From Dethiosulfovibrio peptidovorans DSM 11002 (GTDB lineage Bacteria; Synergistota; Synergistia; Synergistales; Dethiosulfovibrionaceae): a stretch of 64,000 bases of DNA. The number at the start of each line of letters is the position of its first letter. The stretch's first letter is position 1. A program made the translations under genes and the position numbers. Under the pieces are notes generated by a model, which did no database searches, was not told the DNA's origin, and worked only from the letters and a program-made list of their open reading frames with translations. The stretch covers positions 1,650,501 through 1,714,500 of the forward strand of contig NZ_ABTR02000001.1 in the NCBI RefSeq assembly GCF_000172975.1. Reading direction: 5' to 3'. Of the stretch, positions 1-8,116 are shown in pieces.

Positions 1-349
1 CCATGTCCATGCCCCCGACCAGAGAGGCGGTGGTTATTCCCATGTATTTGCCTATCCATTCGGCTTCTCCGGCTATTTGCTGGGCCAACTCCCTGGTAGG
101 TGACAGAACCAGTATCCTAGGGGTAGCTGTCTCTCGGGGCAGTTCGTTCAGAAGGGGAAGTAGGAAACCGAGGGTTTTCCCGCTTCCCGTACGGGCCTGT
201 ACGACCAGGTCTCCGTCTCTGTTTTCCGATTCCAGGACTTTTTCCTGTACCGGCATGGGCGAATCGAATCCCTTTGCGGCCAGTGCGTTCAGCAGTTCTT
301 CTCTAAGTTCGTAGCGATCAAAAGCGGTTGCGGTTAAAGTGTTACCCAT
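1..349 (-). CDS. DEAD-box RNA helicase, N-terminal part (runs off the window)
   Basis: Reading leftward from an ATG at 349, the first 116 codons give the start of a DEAD-box ATP-dependent RNA helicase. The Q motif lies around residues 10-36 (aromatic residue upstream, then PMPVQ). Motif I (Walker A) follows as ARTGSGKT, motif Ia as PTRELAQQ, and a GG of motif Ib is near the window edge. The DEAD box itself lies outside. A GGAGGAACGA ribosome-binding site precedes the start. A good promoter (441-469) gives a leader of roughly 85 nt that contains an inverted repeat, CGAAACGT at 375-382 with ACGTTTCG at 409-416. Long leaders are common on cold-shock helicase genes, but regulation here is only a guess. 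Confidence 0.9.
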   Translation of the reverse strand, partial: MGNTLTATAFDRYELREELLNALAAKGFDSPMPVQEKVLESENRDGDLVVQARTGSGKTLGFLLPLLNELPRETATPRILVLSPTRELAQQIAGEAEWIGKYMGITTASLVGGMDM

Positions 350-440
350 ATCGTTCCTCCTCAGTGGGTCGATACGAAACGTCTTCGTCTTCACCACCGA
401 TGACAACAACGTTTCGCTTCCTCTCGACACATAAGGAAGC

Positions 441-469
441 ATTATCCTAGTGTGTCCTCCGATTGTCAA
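441..469 (-). promoter_or_regulatory. Sigma-A promoter of the DEAD-box helicase gene
   Basis: On the minus strand, a perfect -35 TTGACA (469-464) is separated by 17 bp from a -10 GATAAT (446-441). It points toward the helicase start at 349. Confidence 0.7.
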
Positions 470-560
470 GGCGATTTGTAGCGATAGGACGTGTCTTTTT
501 GCATCTTTCATATTAAAATGAACGAGTATGCCTAGGTTTAGGTTCGAAAGAGGTGATTTC

Positions 561-1178
561 ATGAAGCGTTGGCTTGCAGGTGCCTGCAGGCTCCTGGGGA
601 CGGTTTACGTTCCGGAGGAGGTTATGGATCGTCCAGGGGAGTTTTTGTTGCATATATCCGACACCCCCTCCTCCCTTTTCTCCGATCTCAGGAGGATCAT
701 ATCCAAGATCAGGCCGGCCTGGGTGGTCCATACAGGAGACCTGGTGGACCAGATAAAACTGGAGGTCTATCCCGCCCGTATCGAATGCTATAGAAATAAG
801 CTCAGGATTCTGTCTAAAATTTTAGATGGAGCTGTGGCCAGAGGTGATTTTCAGGCCATGATATGTATGGGGAATCACGACGATCTTTATTCGGTTAAGG
901 AGATGTTCCCTCATTGCCATATAGCGGAAGGTACCGGTTTTTTCTCCGCTTCCGGATGGAATTTCGTCGTTAGCCACTATTCCTGGAGGATTCCCGATCT
1001 TCCCGATATGGTCGGGCTATGCGGACACGATCTGTCCTATCCTTCCGGGGAGATTCGCTGTTTCAACGGCATAGAGGATATACATTTGTTTTCGTTGAAG
1101 ACCGGAGGTGTTTACAGGATCCCCTATCCTGGATACATAGACGATCAGAGGCAACTTAAAAGAAGGATAGGTCTTTAG
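561..1178 (+). CDS. Calcineurin-like metallophosphoesterase family protein, degenerate
   Basis: A 205-residue protein with the metallophosphoesterase layout: HISDTP near residue 32, HTGDLVDQ, MGNHDD, then VSH and CGHD. The family normally opens with D-x-H, and here the position of that first metal-binding histidine is proline (SDTP). Either metal binding is altered or the ligand comes from elsewhere. The downstream GD, GNHD and histidine motifs are intact. The ATG at 561 is chosen because AGAGGTGAT lies just before it; an in-frame ATG at 528 has no such site. It lacks a signal peptide, so it is probably cytoplasmic. The substrate cannot be predicted. The next gene starts 34 bp downstream, possibly in the same operon. 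Confidence 0.7.
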   Translation: MKRWLAGACRLLGTVYVPEEVMDRPGEFLLHISDTPSSLFSDLRRIISKIRPAWVVHTGDLVDQIKLEVYPARIECYRNKLRILSKILDGAVARGDFQAMICMGNHDDLYSVKEMFPHCHIAEGTGFFSASGWNFVVSHYSWRIPDLPDMVGLCGHDLSYPSGEIRCFNGIEDIHLFSLKTGGVYRIPYPGYIDDQRQLKRRIGL

Positions 1179-1212
1179 TCTGTTTTTCTTGTCGATCGAA
1201 GGAGGTATAGCG

Positions 1213-2217
1213 ATGCTTTCCATAGTTAGAAGCGGTCCCAGGGTCGTGAGAATGGAGGGAAATGTCTCCGAGATACTTTGTTGGCTGGAAGGAGGGTTTT
1301 CCTTTTCGGAATCTCCCAAGGAGAGGGTGTTCGACGGTATCGGGGAGGACAGCACGGTCTTGGTCCTGGGAGAGAGAGGCTGCGAAAGGTATGTCGCGGT
1401 GGACAGCTTCCCCGACGTGATTTTGGCGGCCATGTTGACCGAAGGGGCCTGTTCGATGATCAAGTCGGTAAGACGGCTCCCTCGGTCGATCCTTTTCAGG
1501 GTTCACGGGGACTATCGACCGGTTATGGAGGAAATCGCCGAGGATTTCGGCGGACGGATATCGTCGTTGGAGTCGATATGGGATTGGGATTCCGACAGTG
1601 GGGTCATAATATCCTTTACGCCCAAGTCGCTTGCCAGACCCTTGACCATGGGCGACATGGAGAAGGACGTCGTCTTGGTCTCCATGCCTCACGAGACCCT
1701 TAGGACCAGGCTTCGTCGCAGGGCCATGTATCTTTTCAACAGGAGCATGGAAAAGGCCGAATGGAGACAGCTGGAGATAAGGATATACGACGCTTTCGGC
1801 AGGTACGGATTGCACGTGGAGCGTCTTACCAAAGCCTTGGACGATCTGGAGTTGGGGTTGCTTGTAGGCGAGGGATGGGGTAAGGATTACGCTCATATCC
1901 TTATGCCGGTGTCGGTCTATTGCATCAGACTTTTCTCCTTTTTCGACGCCAAGGTCGTGAAGAAGGCTCTGGTTGGTTTGGAATACGTCGAGGGAACCGA
2001 TCGCTTCGCCGATTTCGATCTTTACGAGACGAAGAGAAAGATCAGCTGGACCGACGTGGTCGCCGGAGCCTACCCCGATAGAAATTCCATGGGAGCCGCC
2101 ATGAGAGAGGAAGTAAGGGCGATGCTGGAGCCGGATCAGATAGAGGAGCTGGATCGCCTGGAAGCGAAGATACTGGCTTGCGCTGAACCGTCCAGGGGAG
2201 AGAAACGCTGGCATTGA
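1213..2217 (+). CDS. Conserved-looking protein of unknown function (334 aa)
   Basis: I do not recognise this protein. It is soluble, with no signal peptide and no membrane segment, and is rich in acidic and basic residues. It starts at ATG 1213 behind GGAGGTATAGCG. A short basic stretch (RTRLRRRAMYLF) lies mid-protein, and the last third is helical-looking with many glutamates. It sits between the metallophosphoesterase and the butyrate kinase gene, 75 bp before the latter. Codon use matches the neighbours, which argues against recent transfer. A long antisense reading frame covers the same DNA but has no ribosome-binding site. Confidence 0.75.
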   Translation: MLSIVRSGPRVVRMEGNVSEILCWLEGGFSFSESPKERVFDGIGEDSTVLVLGERGCERYVAVDSFPDVILAAMLTEGACSMIKSVRRLPRSILFRVHGDYRPVMEEIAEDFGGRISSLESIWDWDSDSGVIISFTPKSLARPLTMGDMEKDVVLVSMPHETLRTRLRRRAMYLFNRSMEKAEWRQLEIRIYDAFGRYGLHVERLTKALDDLELGLLVGEGWGKDYAHILMPVSVYCIRLFSFFDAKVVKKALVGLEYVEGTDRFADFDLYETKRKISWTDVVAGAYPDRNSMGAAMREEVRAMLEPDQIEELDRLEAKILACAEPSRGEKRWH

Positions 2218-2292
2218 CTTTTGTGGTAAAGTTTACGTGAGGGATTTTTTGTTTTTATCGTTCAAATTGAGACAGAGAAGAGAGGTGTTTTT

Positions 2293-3381
2293 ATGTCCTA
2301 CGAGGTTTTAGCTATAAACCCCGGTTCTACCAGCACCAAGATAGCCTGGTTTGACGATGGTTCACAGAGGTGGTCCGAGACCGTTCGTCACGATGCGGAT
2401 AGAATAGCCTCTTTCTCGAAGACCGCCGATCAATATCTTTTCCGTATGGAGACGATAGAAAAAGCGGTGAAGGCCAAGGGCAGTTCGCTGGACGACCTCA
2501 GTTGCGTGGTAGGCCGAGGAGGGATAATAGACCCCATTCCCGGTGGAACCTACGAGGTGGACCAGGCGCTTTTGGCGAGGTTGAGGAGCGGCAAGCCCTG
2601 GGACCATGCTTCGAACCTGGGAGGGATATTGGCCGATGCCATAGCTTCTTCTAGAGGTATTCCAGCTTTCATAGTGGACCCGGTCTCGGTGGACGAACTG
2701 GACGATCTGGCTCGTCTGAGTGGCTTGCCCGAGCTGCCGAGGGTTCCATTGAACCACGCGCTGAACGTCAAAGCCACGGTCCGAAGGGCAGCTAAGGACC
2801 TCGGCCTCGACTGGCAAAGCAGTAAGTACGTCGTGGTCCATATGGGAGGCGGAATGACGATCTGTGCCCATAGCGACGGCAAGTTGATCGACTTCAACAG
2901 CGGGAACGATTTCGGTCCTTTCTCTCCTGAAAGGGCCGGCGGCATGCCGGCGGGAGACCTGGTAGGACTCTGTTTCGGAGGAAAGATCCCTATGCCCGAT
3001 CTCAAAAATCGGTTGGCTGGCAAGGGGGGGGTATTTGCCTATCTCGGCACCAGCGATATGAGGGAAGTCTCCGAGAGAGCGAGCTCCGGAGACGAGAAGG
3101 CGGAGCTCGTTCGAAATGCCATGTCGTTTCAGATGGCCGGAGCTATCGGCTCCATGGCGGCCGCTCTTTCGGGAGACGTGACGGCGATTCTCTTTACTGG
3201 TGGTATAGCTTATGATAGCGAGTTCGTCGCCTCCGTTCAAAGAAGGGTTCAATGGATAGCTCCCTGTCTCGTCTATCCCGGAGAGGGAGAGATGGAGGCC
3301 CTTGTGGAGGGGGCCTTGAGGGTGTTGAAGGGCGAGGAGAAAGCTAGGTCCTATGCAGATACGGTGAAAGGAGTTCTGTGA
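2293..3381 (+). CDS. buk: Butyrate kinase (first copy)
   Basis: A 362-residue acyl kinase of the acetate/butyrate kinase (ASKHA) family. It converts butyryl- or branched acyl-phosphate plus ADP to the acid plus ATP. The N-terminal phosphate loop is NPGSTSTKIA (residues 9-18). GRGG and PIPGGTY follow near residues 75-87, then HMGGGMT and the adenosine-site GGIAYD near residue 304. The length is normal for Buk. GAGGTG lies before the ATG. The phosphotransacylase gene follows after 6 bp, so the two are co-expressed. In amino-acid fermenters such pairs often act on isobutyryl-, isovaleryl- and 2-methylbutyryl-CoA, so the true substrate is open. Confidence 0.93.
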   Translation: MSYEVLAINPGSTSTKIAWFDDGSQRWSETVRHDADRIASFSKTADQYLFRMETIEKAVKAKGSSLDDLSCVVGRGGIIDPIPGGTYEVDQALLARLRSGKPWDHASNLGGILADAIASSRGIPAFIVDPVSVDELDDLARLSGLPELPRVPLNHALNVKATVRRAAKDLGLDWQSSKYVVVHMGGGMTICAHSDGKLIDFNSGNDFGPFSPERAGGMPAGDLVGLCFGGKIPMPDLKNRLAGKGGVFAYLGTSDMREVSERASSGDEKAELVRNAMSFQMAGAIGSMAAALSGDVTAILFTGGIAYDSEFVASVQRRVQWIAPCLVYPGEGEMEALVEGALRVLKGEEKARSYADTVKGVL

Positions 3382-3387
3382 TCTATC

Positions 3388-4281
3388 GTGAAAAATCTGG
3401 ATTTTTTATTCGACGCTTGTACCGATTCGGGAGTGAAGAAGATCGCCGTGGCCTGTCCTTATGGAGAGGACACTTTGGAGGCCGTCTGTGAGGCCCAAAA
3501 GAGAGGTTTGGTCCAGGCGATCCTCGTGGGCGATTCCGATAGGATAAGGGCCAAGGCTTCCGAGCTTGGGCTTTCTCTGGACGGTTTCGAGATCGTGGAG
3601 GAATGTGACGATTATTCTGCCACGGAGAGGACGGTTAAGCTGGTCTCTTCCGGGAAGGCCGATCTCCTCATGAAGGGACTGGTCAAGACCGCCACTTTGC
3701 TTAAGGCGGTATTGAACAAGGAATGGGGACTTCGGTCCGGAGCTCTGTTGTCCCACCTGGTATTCGTAGAGGTTCCACCGTTGGGCAGGGTTTTAGGTAT
3801 AACCGACGGCGGGATGAACATGTACCCGAATCTCAGCGCTAAGGCGGAAATCATAAAGAACGCCGTAGGATGCTATCATTCTCTCGGGGTCGAGTGCCCG
3901 AAGGTGGCGGTGCTTGCCGCTGTCGAGTCGGTTAATCCGGATATGACGGCCACCATAGACGCTGCCTCCCTTACAATGATGGCCGCCAGAGGACAGATCG
4001 AGGGATGTCTCGTCGACGGGCCTCTGGCTCTGGATAACGCGGTGAGCCCCGAGGCTGCCGCGATAAAGAAGATCGATTCTCCCGTGGCTGGAAAGGCCGA
4101 TCTGCTGGTCGTACCCGACATAGAGGCGGGGAATCTGGTTGGAAAGACCGCCATGTTTCTGGCCGGTTGCAGGACGGCAGGGGTCATACTGGGAGCCAGG
4201 CGTCCTATCGTTATGACCAGCCGTTTCGACTCCATGGATACCAAGCTTCTTTCCATCGCTTTAGGAGCCGCGATTTCCTGA
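3388..4281 (+). CDS. ptb: Phosphate butyryltransferase (first copy)
   Basis: A 297-residue phosphate acyl/butyryltransferase that swaps CoA for phosphate on butyryl- or branched acyl-CoA and feeds Buk. Family landmarks are LLMKGLVKTATLLKAV, ITDGGMNMYPNL, AALAAVESVNPDM-like segments and the C-terminal GNLVGKTAMFLAG. The start is GTG at 3388, six bases after the buk stop. The family normally has about 300 residues, so it is full length. A second homologue follows immediately, giving the order buk-ptb-ptb-buk. The two Ptb proteins are clearly diverged, which suggests different acyl preferences. Confidence 0.92.
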   Translation: MKNLDFLFDACTDSGVKKIAVACPYGEDTLEAVCEAQKRGLVQAILVGDSDRIRAKASELGLSLDGFEIVEECDDYSATERTVKLVSSGKADLLMKGLVKTATLLKAVLNKEWGLRSGALLSHLVFVEVPPLGRVLGITDGGMNMYPNLSAKAEIIKNAVGCYHSLGVECPKVAVLAAVESVNPDMTATIDAASLTMMAARGQIEGCLVDGPLALDNAVSPEAAAIKKIDSPVAGKADLLVVPDIEAGNLVGKTAMFLAGCRTAGVILGARRPIVMTSRFDSMDTKLLSIALGAAIS

Positions 4282-4306
4282 AGAATCTCTCGATACGGTG
4301 TATAAT
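4278..4306 (+). promoter_or_regulatory. Probable promoter of the second ptb gene
   Basis: A perfect -10 TATAAT (4301-4306) lies 17 bp after a weak -35 CTGAAG (4278-4283). It would start a transcript just upstream of ptb2, allowing separate expression of the two pairs. Confidence 0.5.
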
Positions 4307-4391
4307 GTATGGAGGTTTAGTCTCTCGTTAGGTCCTGAATGTGGGGCAGAGAGACGTCATATCAAATATTTCAGAGGGGGCTTTTTTTCTC

Positions 4392-5321
4392 ATGGAACAG
4401 CTTCGTTCGTTGAGTGCCTTGTTGGAGTACGCCAAGAAAATCGGTGCGGAGAAGGGCAAGAAAAAGATCAGCGTGGCCAAGGCCGACGATACCGGTCTTC
4501 TGACCGCGCTGGAAGAAGCCAGGGTTTCCGGCATAGCCGATTTCTATCTGGTGGGAGACGAGAAAGCTATAAAGGCGGCGGCCGAAAAGGTCGGAGTCGA
4601 CGTGGCAAACTATGAGATCGTCGATGCCTGTAGCGAACCGGAGATAGCCCTCGAGGCGGTAAAGCTCGTTTCCTCCGGCAAGGCCGATGTCTACATGAAG
4701 GGACAGATCCACACGAACCATTTCCTTCGCGGTATGCTCAATAAAGAGGTCGGGCTGCGCAGAGGAAAGAACACCATCTCACACTGTTACTTCCATCAGG
4801 TAAAGGGATTCGACCGCATATTCTTCATCACCGACGCGGCCTTCAATATGTATCCCGACCTCTCCCAGAAAGCTCAGATCGTTCAGAACACGGTCAACCT
4901 CGCCAGGGCCTTCGGAGTGGAGTGCCCCAAGGTTGCGGTTCTCGCCGCGGTAGAGGTGGTAAATCCCGATATGCCAGCCACCCTGGACGCCTCCGCTTTG
5001 GCTCAGATGAACGCCAGAGGTCAGATCAAGAACTGCATCGTCGACGGTCCTTTTGCCCTGGACAACGCTGTGAGCGAGGAGTCGGCCAAGACGAAGGGCA
5101 TCTCCTCTCCTGTGGCCGGCAAGGCCGATGTGTTCCTGGTTCCCAACATAGATGCGGGCAACATGCTGGCCAAGGCGATCGTCTACTTCTCGGAGAACGA
5201 AACCGCCGGAATGATCCTGGGAGCTGCCGCTCCCATCATCCTCACCAGCAGGGCCGACTCGCCCAGAGCCAAGCTGATGTCCATCGCCGCCGCCGTGGTT
5301 CATGCGGATTTCGGCAAGTAG
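4392..5321 (+). CDS. ptb: Phosphate butyryltransferase / phosphate acyltransferase (second copy)
   Basis: A 309-residue paralogue of the preceding protein. It shares the segments VYMKGQIHTNHFLRGML, ITDAAFNMYPDL, CPKVAVLAAVEVVNPDMP and SSPVAGKADVFLVP. The start at ATG 4392 is supported by AGAGGGGG upstream; an in-frame GTG at 4341 would add 17 unlikely residues. It is expected to make acyl-phosphate from acyl-CoA in the cytoplasm. A hairpin (5345-5367) separates it from buk2, and its own promoter-like sequence lies at 4278-4306. The sequence alone does not show which acyl group it prefers. Confidence 0.9.
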   Translation: MEQLRSLSALLEYAKKIGAEKGKKKISVAKADDTGLLTALEEARVSGIADFYLVGDEKAIKAAAEKVGVDVANYEIVDACSEPEIALEAVKLVSSGKADVYMKGQIHTNHFLRGMLNKEVGLRRGKNTISHCYFHQVKGFDRIFFITDAAFNMYPDLSQKAQIVQNTVNLARAFGVECPKVAVLAAVEVVNPDMPATLDASALAQMNARGQIKNCIVDGPFALDNAVSEESAKTKGISSPVAGKADVFLVPNIDAGNMLAKAIVYFSENETAGMILGAAAPIILTSRADSPRAKLMSIAAAVVHADFGK

Positions 5322-5344
5322 TCGATCGTAATAACTATCGTTGA

Positions 5345-5367
5345 GGGGCCGCCAGTCGGCCCCTTTT
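5345..5367 (+). terminator. Hairpin with T-run between ptb2 and buk2
   Basis: GGGGCCG (5345-5351) and CGGCCCC (5357-5363) form a 7-bp stem around CCAGT, followed by TTTT. It sits inside the apparent operon and probably works as a partial terminator that makes ptb2 mRNA more abundant than buk2 mRNA. Confidence 0.65.
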
Positions 5368-5391
5368 CTCGATGTAGGGAGGTATTATCTG

Positions 5392-6465
5392 ATGCTACTG
5401 TTGGCTATCAATCCCGGTTCTACCAGCACCAAGATAGCTCTGTTCGAGGACGGAACCCAGCTTTGGGACGACACCCAGAGATACGACTCCGACGTCATAG
5501 GTCGGTTCCCGTCGGTCGAAGCTCAGGAGAATTTTCGTCTTGAAGAGATCAAGAAGGCTTTGAAGGGGAGAGGCGCAGAAATCGCCGACCTGGATGGTGT
5601 GGTCGGAAGGGGAGGACTTCTTCGACCCATCCCCGGTGGTACATACAGGGTTAATGAGGCCATGATGGAGGACATGAAAGAGGCCAGATACGGTTCTCAC
5701 GCAAGCAATCTCGGGGCGGCCCTCGCCAGGCGTCTAGCCGATGAGGCAGGTTGCCCCGATAACTCCTTCATCGTGGACCCTGTCGTGGTCGATGAATTGG
5801 TCGACGAGGCCAGACTGTCCGGTCTGCCCGAGATAGAGCGTCGTTCCATCTTTCACGCCCTCAACCAGAAGGCCATTGCCAGAACCGCCGCGGACGAGAT
5901 GGGAAAAGCCTACGAGGACAGTTCCTTCGTGGTCGCCCATATGGGTGGAGGCATATCCGTCGGAGCCCACAGAGGAGGTCGGGTCATAGACGTCAATAAC
6001 GCCCTGGACGGAGATGGCCCCTTCTCCCCGGAGAGGGCGGGAACTCTTCCCACCGGAGGGCTCGTAAAGCTCTGTTTCGGAGGAACCATGACGGAGAAGG
6101 ATCTTCGCAAGAAACTGAGCGGAAAGGGCGGTCTAGTGGCTCATCTGGGTACCAACGATCTTCGGGAAGTCCAGAGGAGGATGGAGGATGGAGACGAGAA
6201 GGCCGGTCTCGTCTTCAGGACCATGGCCTATCAGGTGGCCAAGGAAATAGGTTCCAGAGCCGCTTCCCTGGAGGGAGATGTGGATGCCATATTGCTCACT
6301 GGAGGTCTGGCCTACTCGGATGTATTCGTAGATGAGATTCGACGCAGGGTCGCCTTCATAGCTCCGGTAAAGGTATATCCCGGTGAGGACGAGCTGAAGG
6401 CTTTGGCCGACGGTGCCTACAGGGTTATGTCCGGTAAGGAATCTCCCAAGGTTTACGAGAGATGA
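5392..6465 (+). CDS. buk: Butyrate kinase (second copy)
   Basis: A 357-residue acyl kinase, paralogous to the protein at 2293. It has NPGSTSTKIA at the N-terminus, GRGGLLRPIPGGTY, HMGGGIS, and GGLAYSD near the C-terminus. The phosphate-loop coding sequence is nearly identical at DNA level between the two buk genes although the proteins differ widely elsewhere. The start at ATG 5392 has GGGAGG upstream. The last four bases overlap the following dehydrogenase gene (ATGA), which is typical of translational coupling. Confidence 0.92.
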   Translation: MLLLAINPGSTSTKIALFEDGTQLWDDTQRYDSDVIGRFPSVEAQENFRLEEIKKALKGRGAEIADLDGVVGRGGLLRPIPGGTYRVNEAMMEDMKEARYGSHASNLGAALARRLADEAGCPDNSFIVDPVVVDELVDEARLSGLPEIERRSIFHALNQKAIARTAADEMGKAYEDSSFVVAHMGGGISVGAHRGGRVIDVNNALDGDGPFSPERAGTLPTGGLVKLCFGGTMTEKDLRKKLSGKGGLVAHLGTNDLREVQRRMEDGDEKAGLVFRTMAYQVAKEIGSRAASLEGDVDAILLTGGLAYSDVFVDEIRRRVAFIAPVKVYPGEDELKALADGAYRVMSGKESPKVYER

Positions 6466-7412
6466 AAATAGCTCTTCTCGAGTCTCTGGGGATATCGGAA
6501 GAGTCTCTGGAAAGGCTGGCAGCCTCGCTTAAGAAGGATGGACACGATTTTTCGTCTTTCCCGAGGTCTGACGATCGAGACGAAAATATATCCAGGCTTT
6601 CCGGCGTGGATGTGGCTATGATAGCCAACATGCCCCTTCCCGGCGAGGTCATAGCCGGTGCCGATTCATTGAAGATGATCTCCGTAGCCTTCACCGGGTA
6701 CGATCACGTCGATATGAAGGTCTGCACGGAAAGAGGCGTAGCTGTGTCCAACTGCGCCGGATATTCCACCGATTCCGTTGCGGAGTTGGCCTTGGGGCTG
6801 TCCGTAGCGGTATGTAGAAACATCCTACCCTGCGATCGCGCAGTCCGTGACGGTTCAACTAAAGCGGGGCTTCTGGGCAACGAGATAGCCGGCAAGACTG
6901 TGGGGATCGTCGGTACCGGGGCTATCGGCTGCAAAGTAGCGAAGATCTTCCGCGTTTTGGGGTGCTCGGTCCTGGCTTATAGTCGAACCGAGAGGGACGA
7001 ACTCAAAGAGTTGGGAGTGAGCTACGTTACCCTGGAAGAACTTATGGTCTCCAGCGATATCGTGTCGATTCACGTTCCATGCAACGACGAGACCGTCGGT
7101 TTGATCGGAGAGGAAAAATTGGCTATGATGAAGCCCTCGGCAATACTGATCAATACCGCCAGAGGTCCTATAGTCGATAACGACCGATTGGCCGAGGCCC
7201 TAACCTCGGGGAGGCTCTCCGGAGCCGGAATAGACGTGTTCGACATGGAGCCACCTATCCCTAAGGATTATCCCCTGCTGAAAGCTCCCAACTGCGTTCT
7301 TACTCCTCACGTGGCCTTTGCCACTCCTGAGGCGTTGGAGAAGAGGGCTATTATGGCGTTCGATAATGTCTTCGCCTGGATCTCTGGTAGCCCTAGAAAT
7401 CTGGTTTACTGA
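6462..7412 (+). CDS. D-isomer-specific 2-hydroxyacid dehydrogenase
   Basis: A 316-residue NAD-dependent dehydrogenase of the SerA/LdhD family. The Rossmann motif is GIVGTGAIGCKVAK near residue 145. The catalytic Arg lies in NTARGPIVD, the Glu in DVFDMEPP and the His in TPHVAFAT. There is no C-terminal ACT domain, so it is not the long SerA type. It is coupled by a 4-bp overlap to buk2. In this setting it may reduce branched 2-oxoacids or pyruvate to 2-hydroxyacids during amino-acid fermentation; this is inference, and phosphoglycerate or hydroxypyruvate are alternatives. A strong hairpin ends the operon. Confidence 0.88.
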   Translation: MKIALLESLGISEESLERLAASLKKDGHDFSSFPRSDDRDENISRLSGVDVAMIANMPLPGEVIAGADSLKMISVAFTGYDHVDMKVCTERGVAVSNCAGYSTDSVAELALGLSVAVCRNILPCDRAVRDGSTKAGLLGNEIAGKTVGIVGTGAIGCKVAKIFRVLGCSVLAYSRTERDELKELGVSYVTLEELMVSSDIVSIHVPCNDETVGLIGEEKLAMMKPSAILINTARGPIVDNDRLAEALTSGRLSGAGIDVFDMEPPIPKDYPLLKAPNCVLTPHVAFATPEALEKRAIMAFDNVFAWISGSPRNLVY

Positions 7413-7420
7413 AAAAGCCG

Positions 7421-7444
7421 AGCCGGGAGCAGATGCTCCCGGCT
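7421..7444. terminator. Bidirectional terminator between the dehydrogenase and hsp20
   Basis: A perfect 10-bp stem, AGCCGGGAGC / GCTCCCGGCT, with loop AGAT lies between the converging genes. A-rich and T-rich flanks lie on the two sides. Confidence 0.75.
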
Positions 7445-7453
7445 CTATATTTC

Positions 7454-7906
7454 CTATCCCTCTATCGCTATTGTCTTTCCCTCTCCGCCAGTCTTAAGCT
7501 CGTCGACCTCTATTTTGAGAACTCCGTCGGTGTAGCTTGCCTGCACGGAATCGCAGTCTATCTCGGTCGGAAGAGTTATCATTCTGGCAAGGGATCCGTA
7601 GAACCTCTCGCTGTGAAGACAGTCCTCTTCGTCGTTGCAGCATTCCTTTCTCTGTGCCCTGACCTCGATTCTGTCCTTATAGACCTTGAGGTCGATGTCC
7701 TCTTTTGAGATTCCCGGAAGGTCCATCACCAACGTGATCTTTCCTTCCTTTCTATAAAGGTCCATGTTAGGGGCCAGTGATCTGTTCTCCTCTCCCCTGA
7801 ATGTCTCGCCGAAATCCCTGAACATCGTCCTCATCGCATTGTCCATGAAGGAAAAGGGATCCATGACAGAACTTCCCGTGTTACGAGGAACCAAATACCG
7901 TCTCAT
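7454..7906 (-). CDS. Small heat-shock protein, Hsp20/alpha-crystallin family
   Basis: A 150-residue small heat-shock chaperone that holds unfolding proteins in the cytoplasm. The alpha-crystallin domain runs from about residue 45 to the end, with ITLVMDLPGISKEDIDLKVY, a loop carrying ERFYGSLARMITLPTEID and the terminal strand GVLKIEV. The usual C-terminal I-x-I is present as TIAIEG. An unusual feature is a loop containing two adjacent cysteines (KECCNDEEDC). The start at 7906 follows GGAGGTGG; an upstream in-frame ATG at 7921 overlaps that site and is less likely. A sigma-A type promoter (7961-7988) is present and no CIRCE element was seen. Confidence 0.93.
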   Translation of the reverse strand: MRRYLVPRNTGSSVMDPFSFMDNAMRTMFRDFGETFRGEENRSLAPNMDLYRKEGKITLVMDLPGISKEDIDLKVYKDRIEVRAQRKECCNDEEDCLHSERFYGSLARMITLPTEIDCDSVQASYTDGVLKIEVDELKTGGEGKTIAIEG

Positions 7907-7960
7907 ATGATCCACCTCCATAAAATTATTTGACCTTAGTTGATCTTGATCTGTGCTTCT

Positions 7961-7988
7961 ATTATATACGTCAGCATTAGTCAGGCAA
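7961..7988 (-). promoter_or_regulatory. Promoter of hsp20
   Basis: On the minus strand, TTGCCT (7988-7983), a 16-bp spacer and TATAAT (7966-7961) point toward hsp20. Downstream, GATCAA occurs twice in tandem followed by GGTCAA. This could be an operator, but it is unproven. Confidence 0.65.
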
Positions 7989-8067
7989 GACCGATCTGGG
8001 CTTTATATTTAGGTTTAGGGAGAGACAGGATGTCTTATTTTTTGTTTTGAGCTTTTTTCGCAAAAAA

Positions 8068-8095
8068 ACAGGAGGAACCACCTGGTTCCTCCTGT
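8068..8095. terminator. Strong terminator downstream of the TAXI transporter operon
   Basis: A perfect 13-bp inverted repeat, ACAGGAGGAACCA / TGGTTCCTCCTGT, is flanked by A-runs and T-runs on both sides, so it can terminate in either direction. It follows the permease stop at 8117 on the minus strand. Confidence 0.85.
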
Positions 8096-8116
8096 TTTTA
8101 CGATTTTGTGGTTAGC

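Noticed and set aside
1156-2214. 352-residue open frame on the minus strand opposite the 1213 gene
   Set aside because: No ribosome-binding site, low-complexity composition and full overlap with a well-supported plus-strand gene; an antisense shadow.
7907-8060. CIRCE element or HrcA control of hsp20
   Set aside because: The TTAGCACTC inverted repeat was not found; only a sigma-A type promoter is seen.
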